From: Rhizobium sp. TH135
GTDB lineage: Bacteria; Pseudomonadota; Alphaproteobacteria; Rhizobiales; Rhizobiaceae
Assembly (NCBI RefSeq): GCF_002855515.1
Contig: NZ_PKRP01000005.1
Location: forward strand, 310,001-374,000
Length of the DNA: 64,000 bases
Direction: 5' to 3'
Every line of letters begins with the position of its first letter. Position 1 is the first letter of the stretch. The translations under genes and the position numbers were made by a program. Shown in pieces: positions 1 to 9,791 of the stretch. Below the pieces are notes generated by a model. The model was not told the origin of the DNA. It ran no database searches and saw nothing but the letters and a program-made list of their open reading frames with translations.

Positions 1-697
1 GAAGCCGGATCCAATCCAGCGCTTCCGATGTCGAAGGCTTCTTCTTCAGCCCCGGCGTTTCTCGGATCTCGTAGAATTGGGTAAGTGCATTGCGCAGCAA
101 CGTCTTCTTGATGCCCGGATAGTGGACCTCGACGATCTTCTCGAGGATCTCGGCATCGGGAAAGCGGATGTAGTGGAAGAAGCAGCGCCGCAGGAAAGCG
201 TCGGGAAGCTCCTTCTCGTTGTTTGAGGTGATAATGACGATCGGCCTGACCCGGGCCTTCACCGTCTCGCCCGTCTCGTAGACATGGAACTCCATGCGGT
301 CGAGTTCCTGCAGCAGATCGTTTGGAAACTCGATATCCGCCTTGTCGATCTCGTCGATCAGCAGAACGGACTTCTTGTCGGCGGCAAAGGCTTGCCAGAG
401 CTTGCCCTGGCGAATGTAATTCTTGACGTCGTTGACACGACCGTCGCCCAGCTGGCTGTCGCGCAGGCGCGAGACGGCATCATATTCGTAGAGCCCCTGC
501 TGCGCCTTGGTCGTCGATTTGACGTTCCATTCCAGCATCTCGAGCCCAAGGGCCGCAGCCACCTGACGGGCAAGCTCGGTCTTGCCGGTACCGGGCTCAC
601 CTTTGACCAGCAGCGGTCGCTCCAACCGGATGGCAGCATTCACCGCGATCATCAGATCCTTGTCGGCAACGTAGTCGGCGGTCCCCTGGAACTGCAT
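1..697 (-). CDS. MoxR-family AAA+ ATPase (partial, runs off left edge)
   Basis: The gene starts at an ATG at 697 and reads leftward out of the window; 232 codons are visible and the C-terminus is missing. Walker A GEPGTGKT lies at residues 33-40, a Walker B LLIDEID near residue 110, and a sensor-like ITSNNEKELPDAFLRRC follows. This is the MoxR/CbbQ/NorQ type of AAA+ ATPase, a family that works with a von Willebrand factor A (VWA) partner to remodel or metallate a target enzyme. The target cannot be told from sequence. A CoxE-like VWA protein is encoded 19 kb away (19707-20891) on the other strand; in many bacteria the two genes are adjacent, so pairing them is inference. The family is certain, the client is unknown. 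Confidence 0.9.
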   Translation of the reverse strand, partial: MQFQGTADYVADKDLMIAVNAAIRLERPLLVKGEPGTGKTELARQVAAALGLEMLEWNVKSTTKAQQGLYEYDAVSRLRDSQLGDGRVNDVKNYIRQGKLWQAFAADKKSVLLIDEIDKADIEFPNDLLQELDRMEFHVYETGETVKARVRPIVIITSNNEKELPDAFLRRCFFHYIRFPDAEILEKIVEVHYPGIKKTLLRNALTQFYEIRETPGLKKKPSTSEALDWIRL

Positions 698-1058
698 TGT
701 GTCTCAGCCTCGTTCATCCTTGGCCGCAACCTAGTCACGCGCGTCACGGGGCGCAAGCGCGGCCCCGCTTTCGCCCTTACACCAGATAAAGCTTGTATTT
801 TGGCGCCAATCTGACAGGCTGTTTTCCACGAACGCTGATGCGTGTCCGTCTGCACGTGCCCCATCCGCAAGGACGGACTTTCCGGCACCGGACATCACCG
901 ACCTTCTCCACGACCCGACTATAGCCGTCCGGACAGCACTGTCCGACAGCCAAGATCCGCACAACGGCAGGCTCCCGAAGACCGGCAGGACGTTTCGTCT
1001 GATCCGCAGGTCATCGGACGCCTGCCACGACCGCAGCTTCTCAGCTGCAGGAGACCCC
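698..1058. other. Intergenic region between the MoxR gene and small gene pair
   Basis: This 361-base stretch has no convincing gene. Open frames on both strands lack homology signals and ribosome binding sites. It must carry the divergent promoters of the MoxR gene and of the small gene starting at 1059. A perfect 7-2-7 inverted repeat (CGGACAG-CA-CTGTCCG, 930-945) could be an operator but has no known match that I recognise. Confidence 0.5.
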
Positions 1059-1349
1059 ATGACCAGACACGTCTATTCCATTGGCGACACAGTGGTTCTG
1101 AAGGACGGCCCCGTCCGTCTCGCTCGCAGCAACGGTGCCTGCAAGGTGCTGGCAACCCTGCCCGAGACGGGTGGAAGCCGCCAGTACCGCGTTCGGTTCG
1201 AAAGCGAGAGCTTCGACCGTTGCATCGCCGAAGCCGACATCGATCCCAGCCGCAGCAAAGCATCTGCCCGGGTACCGGCGCCTGCCAACACCCCGAAGAA
1301 GGAAAGCACATCATGGCTAAAGGCCAACAGCGTTCGAACCGCGAAGTAA
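1059..1349 (+). CDS. Small conserved rhizobial protein of unknown function
   Basis: A 96-residue protein with ATG at 1059 preceded by a good AGGAGA ribosome binding site. The first 65 residues look like a small beta-barrel fold (pattern YSIGDTVVLK ... RYRVRF-like strands), reminiscent of SH3/KOW-like folds, followed by a basic, low-complexity tail. I recognise it only as a conserved hypothetical protein of rhizobia. It overlaps the next gene by 37 bases in another frame, which suggests coupled translation. No catalytic motif or membrane segment is visible. Function is unknown. Confidence 0.65.
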   Translation: MTRHVYSIGDTVVLKDGPVRLARSNGACKVLATLPETGGSRQYRVRFESESFDRCIAEADIDPSRSKASARVPAPANTPKKESTSWLKANSVRTAK

Positions 1350-1450
1350 GAAAGCCGAAGCAGGACAAGCCGAAGGCCTCCGCTGCCCCGGTATCGACCT
1401 TTGCCACGCAGATCAAAAGCGCCGAAGCGTCTTCCACCAAGAAGCGCTGA
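1313..1450 (+). CDS. Very small basic protein (45 aa), overlapping the previous gene
   Basis: ATG at 1313 with a ribosome binding site (GAAGGAAAG) eight or so bases upstream, inside the 3' end of the preceding gene. The product is strongly basic and hydrophilic (starts MAKGQQRSNREVRKPKQDK, ends TKKR), with no cysteine and no membrane segment, so it may bind nucleic acid or the ribosome; that is a guess from charge only. Its frame stays open upstream to 842, but the site at 1313 is the only start with a ribosome binding site that I see. A terminator follows directly. Confidence 0.6.
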   Translation: MAKGQQRSNREVRKPKQDKPKASAAPVSTFATQIKSAEASSTKKR

Positions 1451-1455
1451 GACCC

Positions 1456-1500
1456 AAGGGCCCGGATCGCCTCTCAAAGGCCTCGTCCGGGCCTTTCATT
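1456..1500 (+). terminator. Probable rho-independent terminator
   Basis: GGCCCGGA (1459-1466) pairs with TCCGGGCC (1486-1493), followed by a weak T-tract (TTTCATTT). It lies just after the stop of the 45-residue gene and before the thiamine pyrophosphokinase gene. Confidence 0.55.
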
Positions 1501-1572
1501 TGCCGGCACCCAAGCACTCCACTGTCGCATTGACCTTTCCCTTTTCCGTGAAGATGCGCTAAGGGCTGGCGC

Positions 1573-2226
1573 ATGACTTCGACCTCATTCACCCTCCTGC
1601 TCGGCGGCAGCCTGACCGTCACCGATCGCCTGCGGGCATTGACGCATGGTAGCCGCGTCATTGCGGCCGACAGCGGCATGCGCCATGCGGCAGACTTGGG
1701 TGTGACACCGGAGCTTTGGGTCGGTGATTTCGACAGCAGCGACGCGGACCTGATTGCACGTTTCCCGACCGTCGAACGACGAACCTATCCTGCCGCCAAG
1801 GCCGTGACCGACGGAGAGATCGCGGTGGCCGAGGCAATCGCCCGCGGCGCCACCCGCCTGATTTTCGCAGGCGCCCTGGGTGGCGAACGATCCGACCATG
1901 CCCTGCAGCACTATCTGAACGCCCTCGGCCTGGTCGAAGACGGCTACGAAGTCGTGCTGACCTCCGGCGAGGAAGAGGCCTATCCGTTTGTCGAGCAGAG
2001 CGAGCTTGCGCTCGAGCTGCCTAAGGGCGCACTTTTCTCCGTGCTGGGCTTCACCACGCTTGAAGGTCTGACAATCCGCAATGCCCGCTATCCTCTTCAG
2101 GATTTCCGGTTGCCCTTCGGCTCGTCACGCACGATATCCAACATCGCAGAGGGGCCGATCTCGGTCTCGCTTTCCCGTGGCCGGGCTATGTTGCTCGCCC
2201 GTCCCAATGATTTTTCCGGAGCCTGA
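1573..2226 (+). CDS. thiN: Thiamine pyrophosphokinase (thiamine diphosphokinase)
   Basis: 217 residues. The family converts thiamine plus ATP to thiamine pyrophosphate plus AMP (EC 2.7.6.2) in the cytosol. Diagnostic motifs are visible in order: LLGGS at the N-terminus, ADSGMRHAADLG, the metal-binding GDFDSSDAD, the K-x-x-TD motif (AKAVTDGEIA) and the following GALGGERSDHALQH segment, then a C-terminal beta domain with GLTIRNARYPL and SISNIA-like strands. Length is normal. It would act on thiamine brought in by ThiBPQ encoded at 6.1-9.6 kb. The next gene starts four bases after its stop, so they are probably co-transcribed. No TPP riboswitch is visible upstream. Confidence 0.88.
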   Translation: MTSTSFTLLLGGSLTVTDRLRALTHGSRVIAADSGMRHAADLGVTPELWVGDFDSSDADLIARFPTVERRTYPAAKAVTDGEIAVAEAIARGATRLIFAGALGGERSDHALQHYLNALGLVEDGYEVVLTSGEEEAYPFVEQSELALELPKGALFSVLGFTTLEGLTIRNARYPLQDFRLPFGSSRTISNIAEGPISVSLSRGRAMLLARPNDFSGA

Positions 2227-2230
2227 AGCC

Positions 2231-4060
<1,830 letters not shown>

Positions 4061-4079
4061 GCTCTTCCAAGCTTCCGCC

Positions 4080-5897
4080 TCAGACGGAAGCCACTCCCGT
4101 CTTCTCGAGATGCACGACCCTCGCGCCCGTCGCATCGGCAAAGGCCGTCGAGCGACCGAGATAGACCAGCGTCGTCTCGCTCATCCCGGCCAGCAGGGGC
4201 GTCAGCCGACCCACGGTCTCCGGCTCAAGTCCCTCCAGCACATCCTGCAAAATCAGGCAGCGCGGCTTACGCACGAGAATGTTGGCGAATGCCAGCGACA
4301 CCTGCTGGTCCTTGTCGAGCACCCGCTCCCAACGCGCCTGCTCATCGAGACGATCCGCAAACTCGGCAAGCCCGACAGCCCTCAGCGCCTCGGTCATTTC
4401 GGCGTCGGTAAACTGCGCAGAGGCTAAGGGGTAGGCGAGCAGGCTGCGCAAGCGGCCTTCTGGCAGGTAGCCCGATTGCGGAACAAAGACGATCTCCGTC
4501 TCCCCCGGCAAGACAATCCGGCCTTCACCATATGGCCAGAGGCCGGCCATGGCGTGGAACAACAGCTTGCGGCTGACACCCTGATCGCCATTAATCATCA
4601 CGCGGTCACCCGGCGCGATGACCACATTGCGCTCCTGAAACCGGAAGGCACTCTCGCAGGTGTCGCCATGGACACGCACGCAGATTTCCAGGTTCTCCAG
4701 CCGGAGCATGCCATCCTCGCTGCGCGCCAGCTCCAGCCGGCCGGGCCCAGGCGTTATCGCACTCATGCTGGTGAGAGCCGCCCGAAAGACGGTGACGCGC
4801 ATCAGTGCTGCACGCCAGTCGGCAATGGCGCCGAAATTGTCGACATACCAACGCAGAGCAGAATAGACCTGAGTGAAGGCGGCAGCGGCCATCATCAAGC
4901 CACCGAATGAGATGGTCCCGGCGAAATAAGCGGGTGAGGCAATCAGGATCGGCACGATGATCGCAAGCCAGCCGAAGCCGGCGGTCACCCAGGTCAGATT
5001 GGTCAACGCCAAGGCCAGATGCCGGATCGAGGCCAGCACCCCGTCGAGTGACTGGTGGATATGGCGCCGCTCGGTCTCTTCGCCATGCGTGAGCGCGATG
5101 GCTTCCAGATTTTCGTTGGCGCGCATCAGGGAGAAGCGCAGATTCGCCTCACGGGCATAGCGCTCCGCATTGAGCTTCGACAGGCTGCGGCCGACCAGTT
5201 GACTGAGCAGCGAGGCGAGAAGCGCGTAGACGAGAGCACCCCAGACCATGTAGCCCGGGATCTGGAAGCTGGTCTCCCCGATGCGAAACGTGAAGTCACT
5301 CGACAGGCTCCAGAGAACGCCGATGAAGCTGACCAGGAGGATCGTGGCGTTGAACAGGCCAATCGAGAGCGACGTGGTCATCTCCGCAAGCTTGCGGGCA
5401 TCTTCATGCAGGCGCTGGTCGGGATTGATCCCGAGCGGGCTCGAGATCGACAGCCGGTAGGCCCTTGCCCCATTCAGCCACTGGTCCACGACATCGCGTG
5501 ACAGGCCTTCGCGCATGTAGAGCGCCGTCATCTGGTTGAGCCAGGCCTGGATGACGTTGAGCACGAGAAGGACGCCCGCGATCATCGCGAAATTGCGCAG
5601 TTCAAGCAGGAAGGCGGTGAGGTCTCGTCTCTCCAGCGCATTGTAGAACGGGGCATTCCACTGGTTCAGCGCCACCGTTCCATAGGCGGTCGCGAGGATG
5701 ACCATGACGAGGGCGGACGTGAAGGCGAGGATCCGGTTGCGGACTGAAGACTTCCAGAAACTGTCAGAAGCCATCCTGAGCTGGCGCCACAGACTGCCTT
5801 CGACCTCGGCAACAAAACTCTCCAACGCCATTCCACCGCTCGATTTCGAATTCACCATCAGCACCAGGCCATTTGACTGTGTCAGCCCTCCTAGCAT
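4080..5897 (-). CDS. YddA/SbmA-like membrane transporter with a degenerate ABC ATPase domain
   Basis: 605 residues. The N-terminal 350 residues form a membrane domain of the ABC_membrane_2 type (YddA, related to SbmA/BacA), with the typical NQWNAPFYNALERRD segment after the first membrane helix. The C-terminal part aligns with an ABC ATPase domain but its motifs are lost: Walker A reads GDQGVSRK where GxxGxGKS/T is expected, the LSGGEQQR signature is replaced by DKDQQVSLAF, and Walker B reads LILQDVLEGLE. ATP hydrolysis is therefore doubtful. The frame is intact, so it is not a simple pseudogene. Start is uncertain: ATG 5897 has no clear ribosome binding site, and in-frame ATGs at 5858 and further in are possible. 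The 3' end converges on the ABC-F gene. Confidence 0.8.
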   Translation of the reverse strand: MLGGLTQSNGLVLMVNSKSSGGMALESFVAEVEGSLWRQLRMASDSFWKSSVRNRILAFTSALVMVILATAYGTVALNQWNAPFYNALERRDLTAFLLELRNFAMIAGVLLVLNVIQAWLNQMTALYMREGLSRDVVDQWLNGARAYRLSISSPLGINPDQRLHEDARKLAEMTTSLSIGLFNATILLVSFIGVLWSLSSDFTFRIGETSFQIPGYMVWGALVYALLASLLSQLVGRSLSKLNAERYAREANLRFSLMRANENLEAIALTHGEETERRHIHQSLDGVLASIRHLALALTNLTWVTAGFGWLAIIVPILIASPAYFAGTISFGGLMMAAAAFTQVYSALRWYVDNFGAIADWRAALMRVTVFRAALTSMSAITPGPGRLELARSEDGMLRLENLEICVRVHGDTCESAFRFQERNVVIAPGDRVMINGDQGVSRKLLFHAMAGLWPYGEGRIVLPGETEIVFVPQSGYLPEGRLRSLLAYPLASAQFTDAEMTEALRAVGLAEFADRLDEQARWERVLDKDQQVSLAFANILVRKPRCLILQDVLEGLEPETVGRLTPLLAGMSETTLVYLGRSTAFADATGARVVHLEKTGVASV

Positions 5898-5991
5898 GGC
5901 TGACTTGACGATTTCCTGACAGCAACCGCGCCGCGGCCGATTGTCTGCACCTTGCGCAAGAGCAGCCGGCGCGCTATCTCAAACGTGCTCT

Positions 5992-6085
5992 AACGGGGTG
6001 CCTTCCGATCCTTCGGGACCGGAATGCTGAGAGGCAGTGATGCCAACCCGCGGAACCTGATCCGGTTAAGACCGGCGGAGGGATT
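5992..6085 (+). promoter_or_regulatory. TPP riboswitch (THI element) of thiBPQ
   Basis: The conserved THI-box blocks are present in order: ACGGGGTGCC, then GCTGAGAGGCAGTGATGCC, then GAACCTGATCCGGTTAAG followed by ACCGGCGGAGGGA. It ends about 60 bases before the thiB start. TPP binding normally turns such genes down, by hiding the ribosome binding site or by termination; the GGAGGAGG site lies downstream at 6133-6140, which fits translational control, but I did not fold the expression platform. Confidence 0.93.
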
Positions 6086-6145
6086 AGACGCGTCGTTCGC
6101 AAAGCGCCCTATCCCGACATCAATTGTTTTTTGGAGGAGGGCGTC

Positions 6146-7171
6146 ATGCCGTCAAATCTAGCCGTATTCCTGCGCTCCGGCTTTGCCGCAGCCATCCTGT
6201 CCACCGGGCTTGCCCTGCCGGCAGCCGCTGCCGACAAGACACTCACCATCTACACCTATGAGAGCTTTATTTCCGAATGGGGCCCAGGCCCCAAGGTCAA
6301 GGAAGCCTTCGAGAAGACCTGCGCCTGCACGGTCGAATTCGTCGGTGTCGCCGATGGCGTCGCCCTCCTCACCCGCCTCAAGCTCGAAGGCGAAACGTCG
6401 AAGGCCGATGTCGTGCTCGGGCTCGACACCAATCTCGTTGAAGAAGCCAAGCAGACCGGCCTATTCGAAGCAAACGGCGTCGTTGCGTCCGCCGTGAAAG
6501 TGCCCGGCGGCTTCAGCGACGATGTCTTCCTGCCCTATGACTACGGCCACTTCGCCGTGATCTACGACACCGAAACGATCAAGACACCGCCGACGAGCCT
6601 GAAAGACCTGGTCGAAGGCGACCCGTCCCAGAAGATCGTCATCCAGGATCCGCGCACCTCGACGCCGGGCCTTGGCCTCCTGCTCTGGGTGAAGTCGGTC
6701 TATGGCGACAAGGCGCCGGAAGCCTGGGCCAAGCTCAAGGACCGCGTCCTGACCGTGACGCCGGGCTGGTCGGAAGCCTATGGCCTGTTTACCAAGGGTG
6801 AGGCGCCGATGGTGCTCTCCTACACGACCTCGCCGGCCTATCACATGGTCGCCGAAGAGACCGACCGCTATCAGGCGGCGGAATTCTCCGAAGGCCATTA
6901 CATCCAGATCGAGGTCGCAGGCCTCCTGAAGAACGCTCCGGAAAAGGAGCTCGCCCGCGAGTTCCTCGCCTTCATGCTTCAGCCCGGCTTCCAGGACACT
7001 ATCCCGACCAACAACTGGATGATGCCGGTCGCGGCGACCACCGAGCCCCTGCCGGAGGCTTTCGGCAAGCTCGTTCAGCCCAAGACCACCTTCCTGATGA
7101 GCCCGGCCGAAGTCGCCACCAACCGTCAGGCGTGGATCGACGAGTGGCTCAAGGCCATGACGTTGAAATAG
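6146..7171 (+). CDS. thiB: Thiamine ABC transporter, substrate-binding protein
   Basis: 341 residues. Periplasmic binding protein for thiamine and its phosphates. A Sec signal peptide (residues 1-27, ending PAAAA) precedes the mature [25 protein letters not shown], the typical ThiB opening. The internal TPGLGLLLW and YTTSPAYHM segments also fit the family. ATG 6146 was chosen because GGAGGAGG lies six bases upstream; an upstream TTG at 6131 is inside that site. It is the first gene of a riboswitch-controlled thiBPQ operon; thiP starts six bases after its stop. Confidence 0.93.
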   Translation: MPSNLAVFLRSGFAAAILSTGLALPAAAADKTLTIYTYESFISEWGPGPKVKEAFEKTCACTVEFVGVADGVALLTRLKLEGETSKADVVLGLDTNLVEEAKQTGLFEANGVVASAVKVPGGFSDDVFLPYDYGHFAVIYDTETIKTPPTSLKDLVEGDPSQKIVIQDPRTSTPGLGLLLWVKSVYGDKAPEAWAKLKDRVLTVTPGWSEAYGLFTKGEAPMVLSYTTSPAYHMVAEETDRYQAAEFSEGHYIQIEVAGLLKNAPEKELAREFLAFMLQPGFQDTIPTNNWMMPVAATTEPLPEAFGKLVQPKTTFLMSPAEVATNRQAWIDEWLKAMTLK

Positions 7172-7177
7172 CACCGG

Positions 7178-8836
7178 ATGTTGCGCCCGCTTCACCAGTC
7201 GAAACGACGGAGGCTGCCCGCGCTCGCGGGCGGCCTTTTCGTTCTGACGGTCGTCCTGGGCTTCATCGGTATCGCCCTCGCAGCCCTGCTCGCAGGACGG
7301 CTGTCCGGCGGCCTGCTCCAGGCCTTCGCCGACCCCGTCGTCCGCTCGGTGCTGTCTTTCACCCTCTGGCAGGCCTTCCTGTCGACGCTTATCTCCGTCG
7401 GCCTCGCCCTGCCCGTCGCCAGCGCCCTCGCCCGGCAGCCCGATTTTCCCGGCCGTGTCTGGCTGATCCGTCTGATGGCAGTCCCAATGGGCCTCCCCGT
7501 TCTCATCGGCGCCCTCGGGTTGATCGGCATCTTTGGCCGGAGCGGCATCATCAACGATGTCCTGACCAGCCTCGGCCTCTCCCAGCCGATCTCGATCTAC
7601 GGGCTGACCGGCATTATCGTTGCTCATGTCTTTTTCAACCTGCCGCTTGCCACGCGCCTGATGCTGTCGGCTCTGGAACGCGTGCCGGCGGAATACTGGC
7701 TCATGTCGGCGAGCCTCGGCTTCTCGCCGCTGTCCACCTTCCGCTTTATCGAATGGCCGGTGCTGGCGCGGGTCATCCCAGGAGCGGCAGGCCTGATCTT
7801 CATGCTCTGCGTCACGAGTTTCACCCTCGTCCTGATCTTCGGCGGCGGCCCGGCCGCGACAACGATCGAGGTCGCCATCTACCAGGCGCTGCGTTTCGAC
7901 TTCGATCCGGAGCGCGCCGTGTCTCTGGCACTGCTTCAGATCACGGTTACGGGTGCAATCCTCGTCGGACTGAGCCTTCTGCCCTCGGCCTCCGACACCG
8001 GCGTCACGACCGGCCGCGCGTTTACGCGCTTCGACGGGCGACGTCCGTTGATCCGAGCTGCCGATGGCATCCTGCTCCTGCTGGTCACCATGTTTCTGAT
8101 CCTGCCGCTCGGCCAGGTGATCGTCTCAGGCCTCCAGGCCGACCTCCTTCGGCTCCTCTCCCAGGACGCGTTCCAGCAAGCAGCACGCACCAGCCTCGGC
8201 GTGGCTCTGGCGGCCGGGTTGATCGCCACCCTGCTTGCCTATGGCACAGTCGCCGCGCGTGCCGAGATCGCGGGTGCACGGAATGCCCATGCCGGCAACC
8301 GTCTCCTGTCCCTCGCCCTTGCCTCGGTCTCCTCACTGGTATTGCTCGTTCCAACCAGCGTGCTGGCCACCGGATGGTTCCTGGCCTTGAGGCCAAGAGG
8401 TGATATCGCGAGCTTTGCACCCTTCGTCGTGACCGGGATCAACGCGCTGATGGCACTTCCCTTTGCGGTGCGGGTGCTGGAACCCGCCTACAGGGAACAC
8501 AGGGACCGCACGGGACGACTAGCCGAAAGCCTTGGGCTCAATGTTGCCCAACGCCTGCGCCGCGTCGATTGGCCGGTGCTGAAGCGTCCGCTCATGACAG
8601 CACTCGCCTTTGCGATGGCCCTGTCCCTCGGTGACCTGGGTGCAGTGGCCCTGTTCGGTTCGGAAAACATCACCACGCTGCCCGCCCTCATCTATTCCAG
8701 GATGGGCAGCTATCGCAGCACCGATGCCGATGGGCTGGCCCTTCTGCTCGGCGCCATTTGCCTGGTGCTGGCCATGATCGGGGCACCCGGCAGAGGAAAT
8801 AATGCAAACGAGCGGGAGACACCCGATGCGCGATGA
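7178..8836 (+). CDS. thiP: Thiamine ABC transporter, permease
   Basis: 552 residues, an internally duplicated inner-membrane permease of the binding-protein-dependent transport superfamily. Each half has about six membrane segments and an EAA-type loop: EYWLMSASLGFSPLSTFRFIEWPVL in the first half and AESLGLNVAQRLRRVDWPVL in the second, where ThiQ docks. It sits between thiB and thiQ and overlaps the thiQ start by 11 bases. The length is normal for ThiP. Confidence 0.92.
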   Translation: MLRPLHQSKRRRLPALAGGLFVLTVVLGFIGIALAALLAGRLSGGLLQAFADPVVRSVLSFTLWQAFLSTLISVGLALPVASALARQPDFPGRVWLIRLMAVPMGLPVLIGALGLIGIFGRSGIINDVLTSLGLSQPISIYGLTGIIVAHVFFNLPLATRLMLSALERVPAEYWLMSASLGFSPLSTFRFIEWPVLARVIPGAAGLIFMLCVTSFTLVLIFGGGPAATTIEVAIYQALRFDFDPERAVSLALLQITVTGAILVGLSLLPSASDTGVTTGRAFTRFDGRRPLIRAADGILLLLVTMFLILPLGQVIVSGLQADLLRLLSQDAFQQAARTSLGVALAAGLIATLLAYGTVAARAEIAGARNAHAGNRLLSLALASVSSLVLLVPTSVLATGWFLALRPRGDIASFAPFVVTGINALMALPFAVRVLEPAYREHRDRTGRLAESLGLNVAQRLRRVDWPVLKRPLMTALAFAMALSLGDLGAVALFGSENITTLPALIYSRMGSYRSTDADGLALLLGAICLVLAMIGAPGRGNNANERETPDAR

Positions 8837-9569
8837 CCCCTCGACCAACATCCGTCTCGCCGATGTCCACCACACGCTCGGCAGCCGCAGGTTCCATTTC
8901 GACTGCGGTATCAACGAGGAGCAGGTCACGGCCGTCGTTGGCCCTTCCGGATCGGGGAAGTCGACCTTACTCAATCTGATCTCGGGCTTCGAGAGACCGG
9001 ACAGCGGACGAATTCTGATCGACGGGCGCGATGTCACCGAACTCGCCCCTGCAGAGCGCCCCATCTCGCTGGTCTTCCAGGACAACAACCTATTCTCCCA
9101 TCTGGACCTTTTCACCAATATTGGCCTCGGCATCCATCCCGCTCTGCGGCTCACGCCAGCTGACCGGAACGCAATTTCTGACGCCCTCGTGCGGGTCGGG
9201 CTCGAAGGTTATGAGCGTCGGCTGCCAGGCTCCCTTTCCGGCGGCGAGCGGCAAAGGGCTGCCTTTGCCCGGGCACTGGTGCGGCATCGGCCGGTGCTTT
9301 TGCTCGACGAGCCGTTTGCGGCTCTCGACCCCGGTCTGCGCGCCGCCATGGTCGAACTGCTCGTTGACCTCCACGCCGAAACACGAGCCACCATTCTTCT
9401 CGTCACCCATGATCCGCGCGATGTCCATCGCCTCGCCGGTCATGTGCTTTTCATCGAAGATGGCCATGTCCTCATCGATGCTCAGAAGGACGTTTTCCTG
9501 ACGCGGGGGGACCTGCCAGCGGTCGGGAACTTCCTCGGCACGCCACCGTTTGCACCTCAATCGCCTTAA
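8826..9569 (+). CDS. thiQ: Thiamine ABC transporter, ATP-binding protein
   Basis: 247 residues. Complete ABC ATPase: Walker A GPSGSGKST at 39-47, Q-loop VFQDNNLF, signature LSGGERQR, Walker B VLLLDEPFAALD and a switch histidine in VTHDPRD. The QDNNLF Q-loop with FSHL is typical of ThiQ. ATG 8826 has GGGAGA seven bases upstream and overlaps thiP by 11 bases; the in-frame ATG at 8802 lies deeper in thiP and is less likely. Last gene of the operon; no clear terminator follows. Confidence 0.92.
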   Translation: MRDDPSTNIRLADVHHTLGSRRFHFDCGINEEQVTAVVGPSGSGKSTLLNLISGFERPDSGRILIDGRDVTELAPAERPISLVFQDNNLFSHLDLFTNIGLGIHPALRLTPADRNAISDALVRVGLEGYERRLPGSLSGGERQRAAFARALVRHRPVLLLDEPFAALDPGLRAAMVELLVDLHAETRATILLVTHDPRDVHRLAGHVLFIEDGHVLIDAQKDVFLTRGDLPAVGNFLGTPPFAPQSP

Positions 9570-9791
9570 TTTGGTCGCCCAGGCCTGCCATGCGCGTGGG
9601 GAATGGTAGTTCCTACGGTCAGACCATTGGTCATTTCAAATGGCGCGACTATCTTCTGGAGCATGCGGCGTTTTCGCATTATGTGAAGGACTGCCGGATC
9701 GGCGCTACGCGATGCCGGCAGAAGGCAATTGGATGCTGCACCCGGCGGTCTGCCTATCGGCGATCGTTTGGGCACAGGGTGAAGGGGCAGG

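Noticed and set aside
842..1312. Upstream extension of the 45-residue gene frame
   Set aside because: The translation is arginine/proline-rich noise and no start before 1313 has a ribosome binding site.
4080..5897. Pseudogene or frameshift in the YddA-like transporter
   Set aside because: The reading frame is intact over 605 codons and the altered motifs are substitutions rather than frame breaks.
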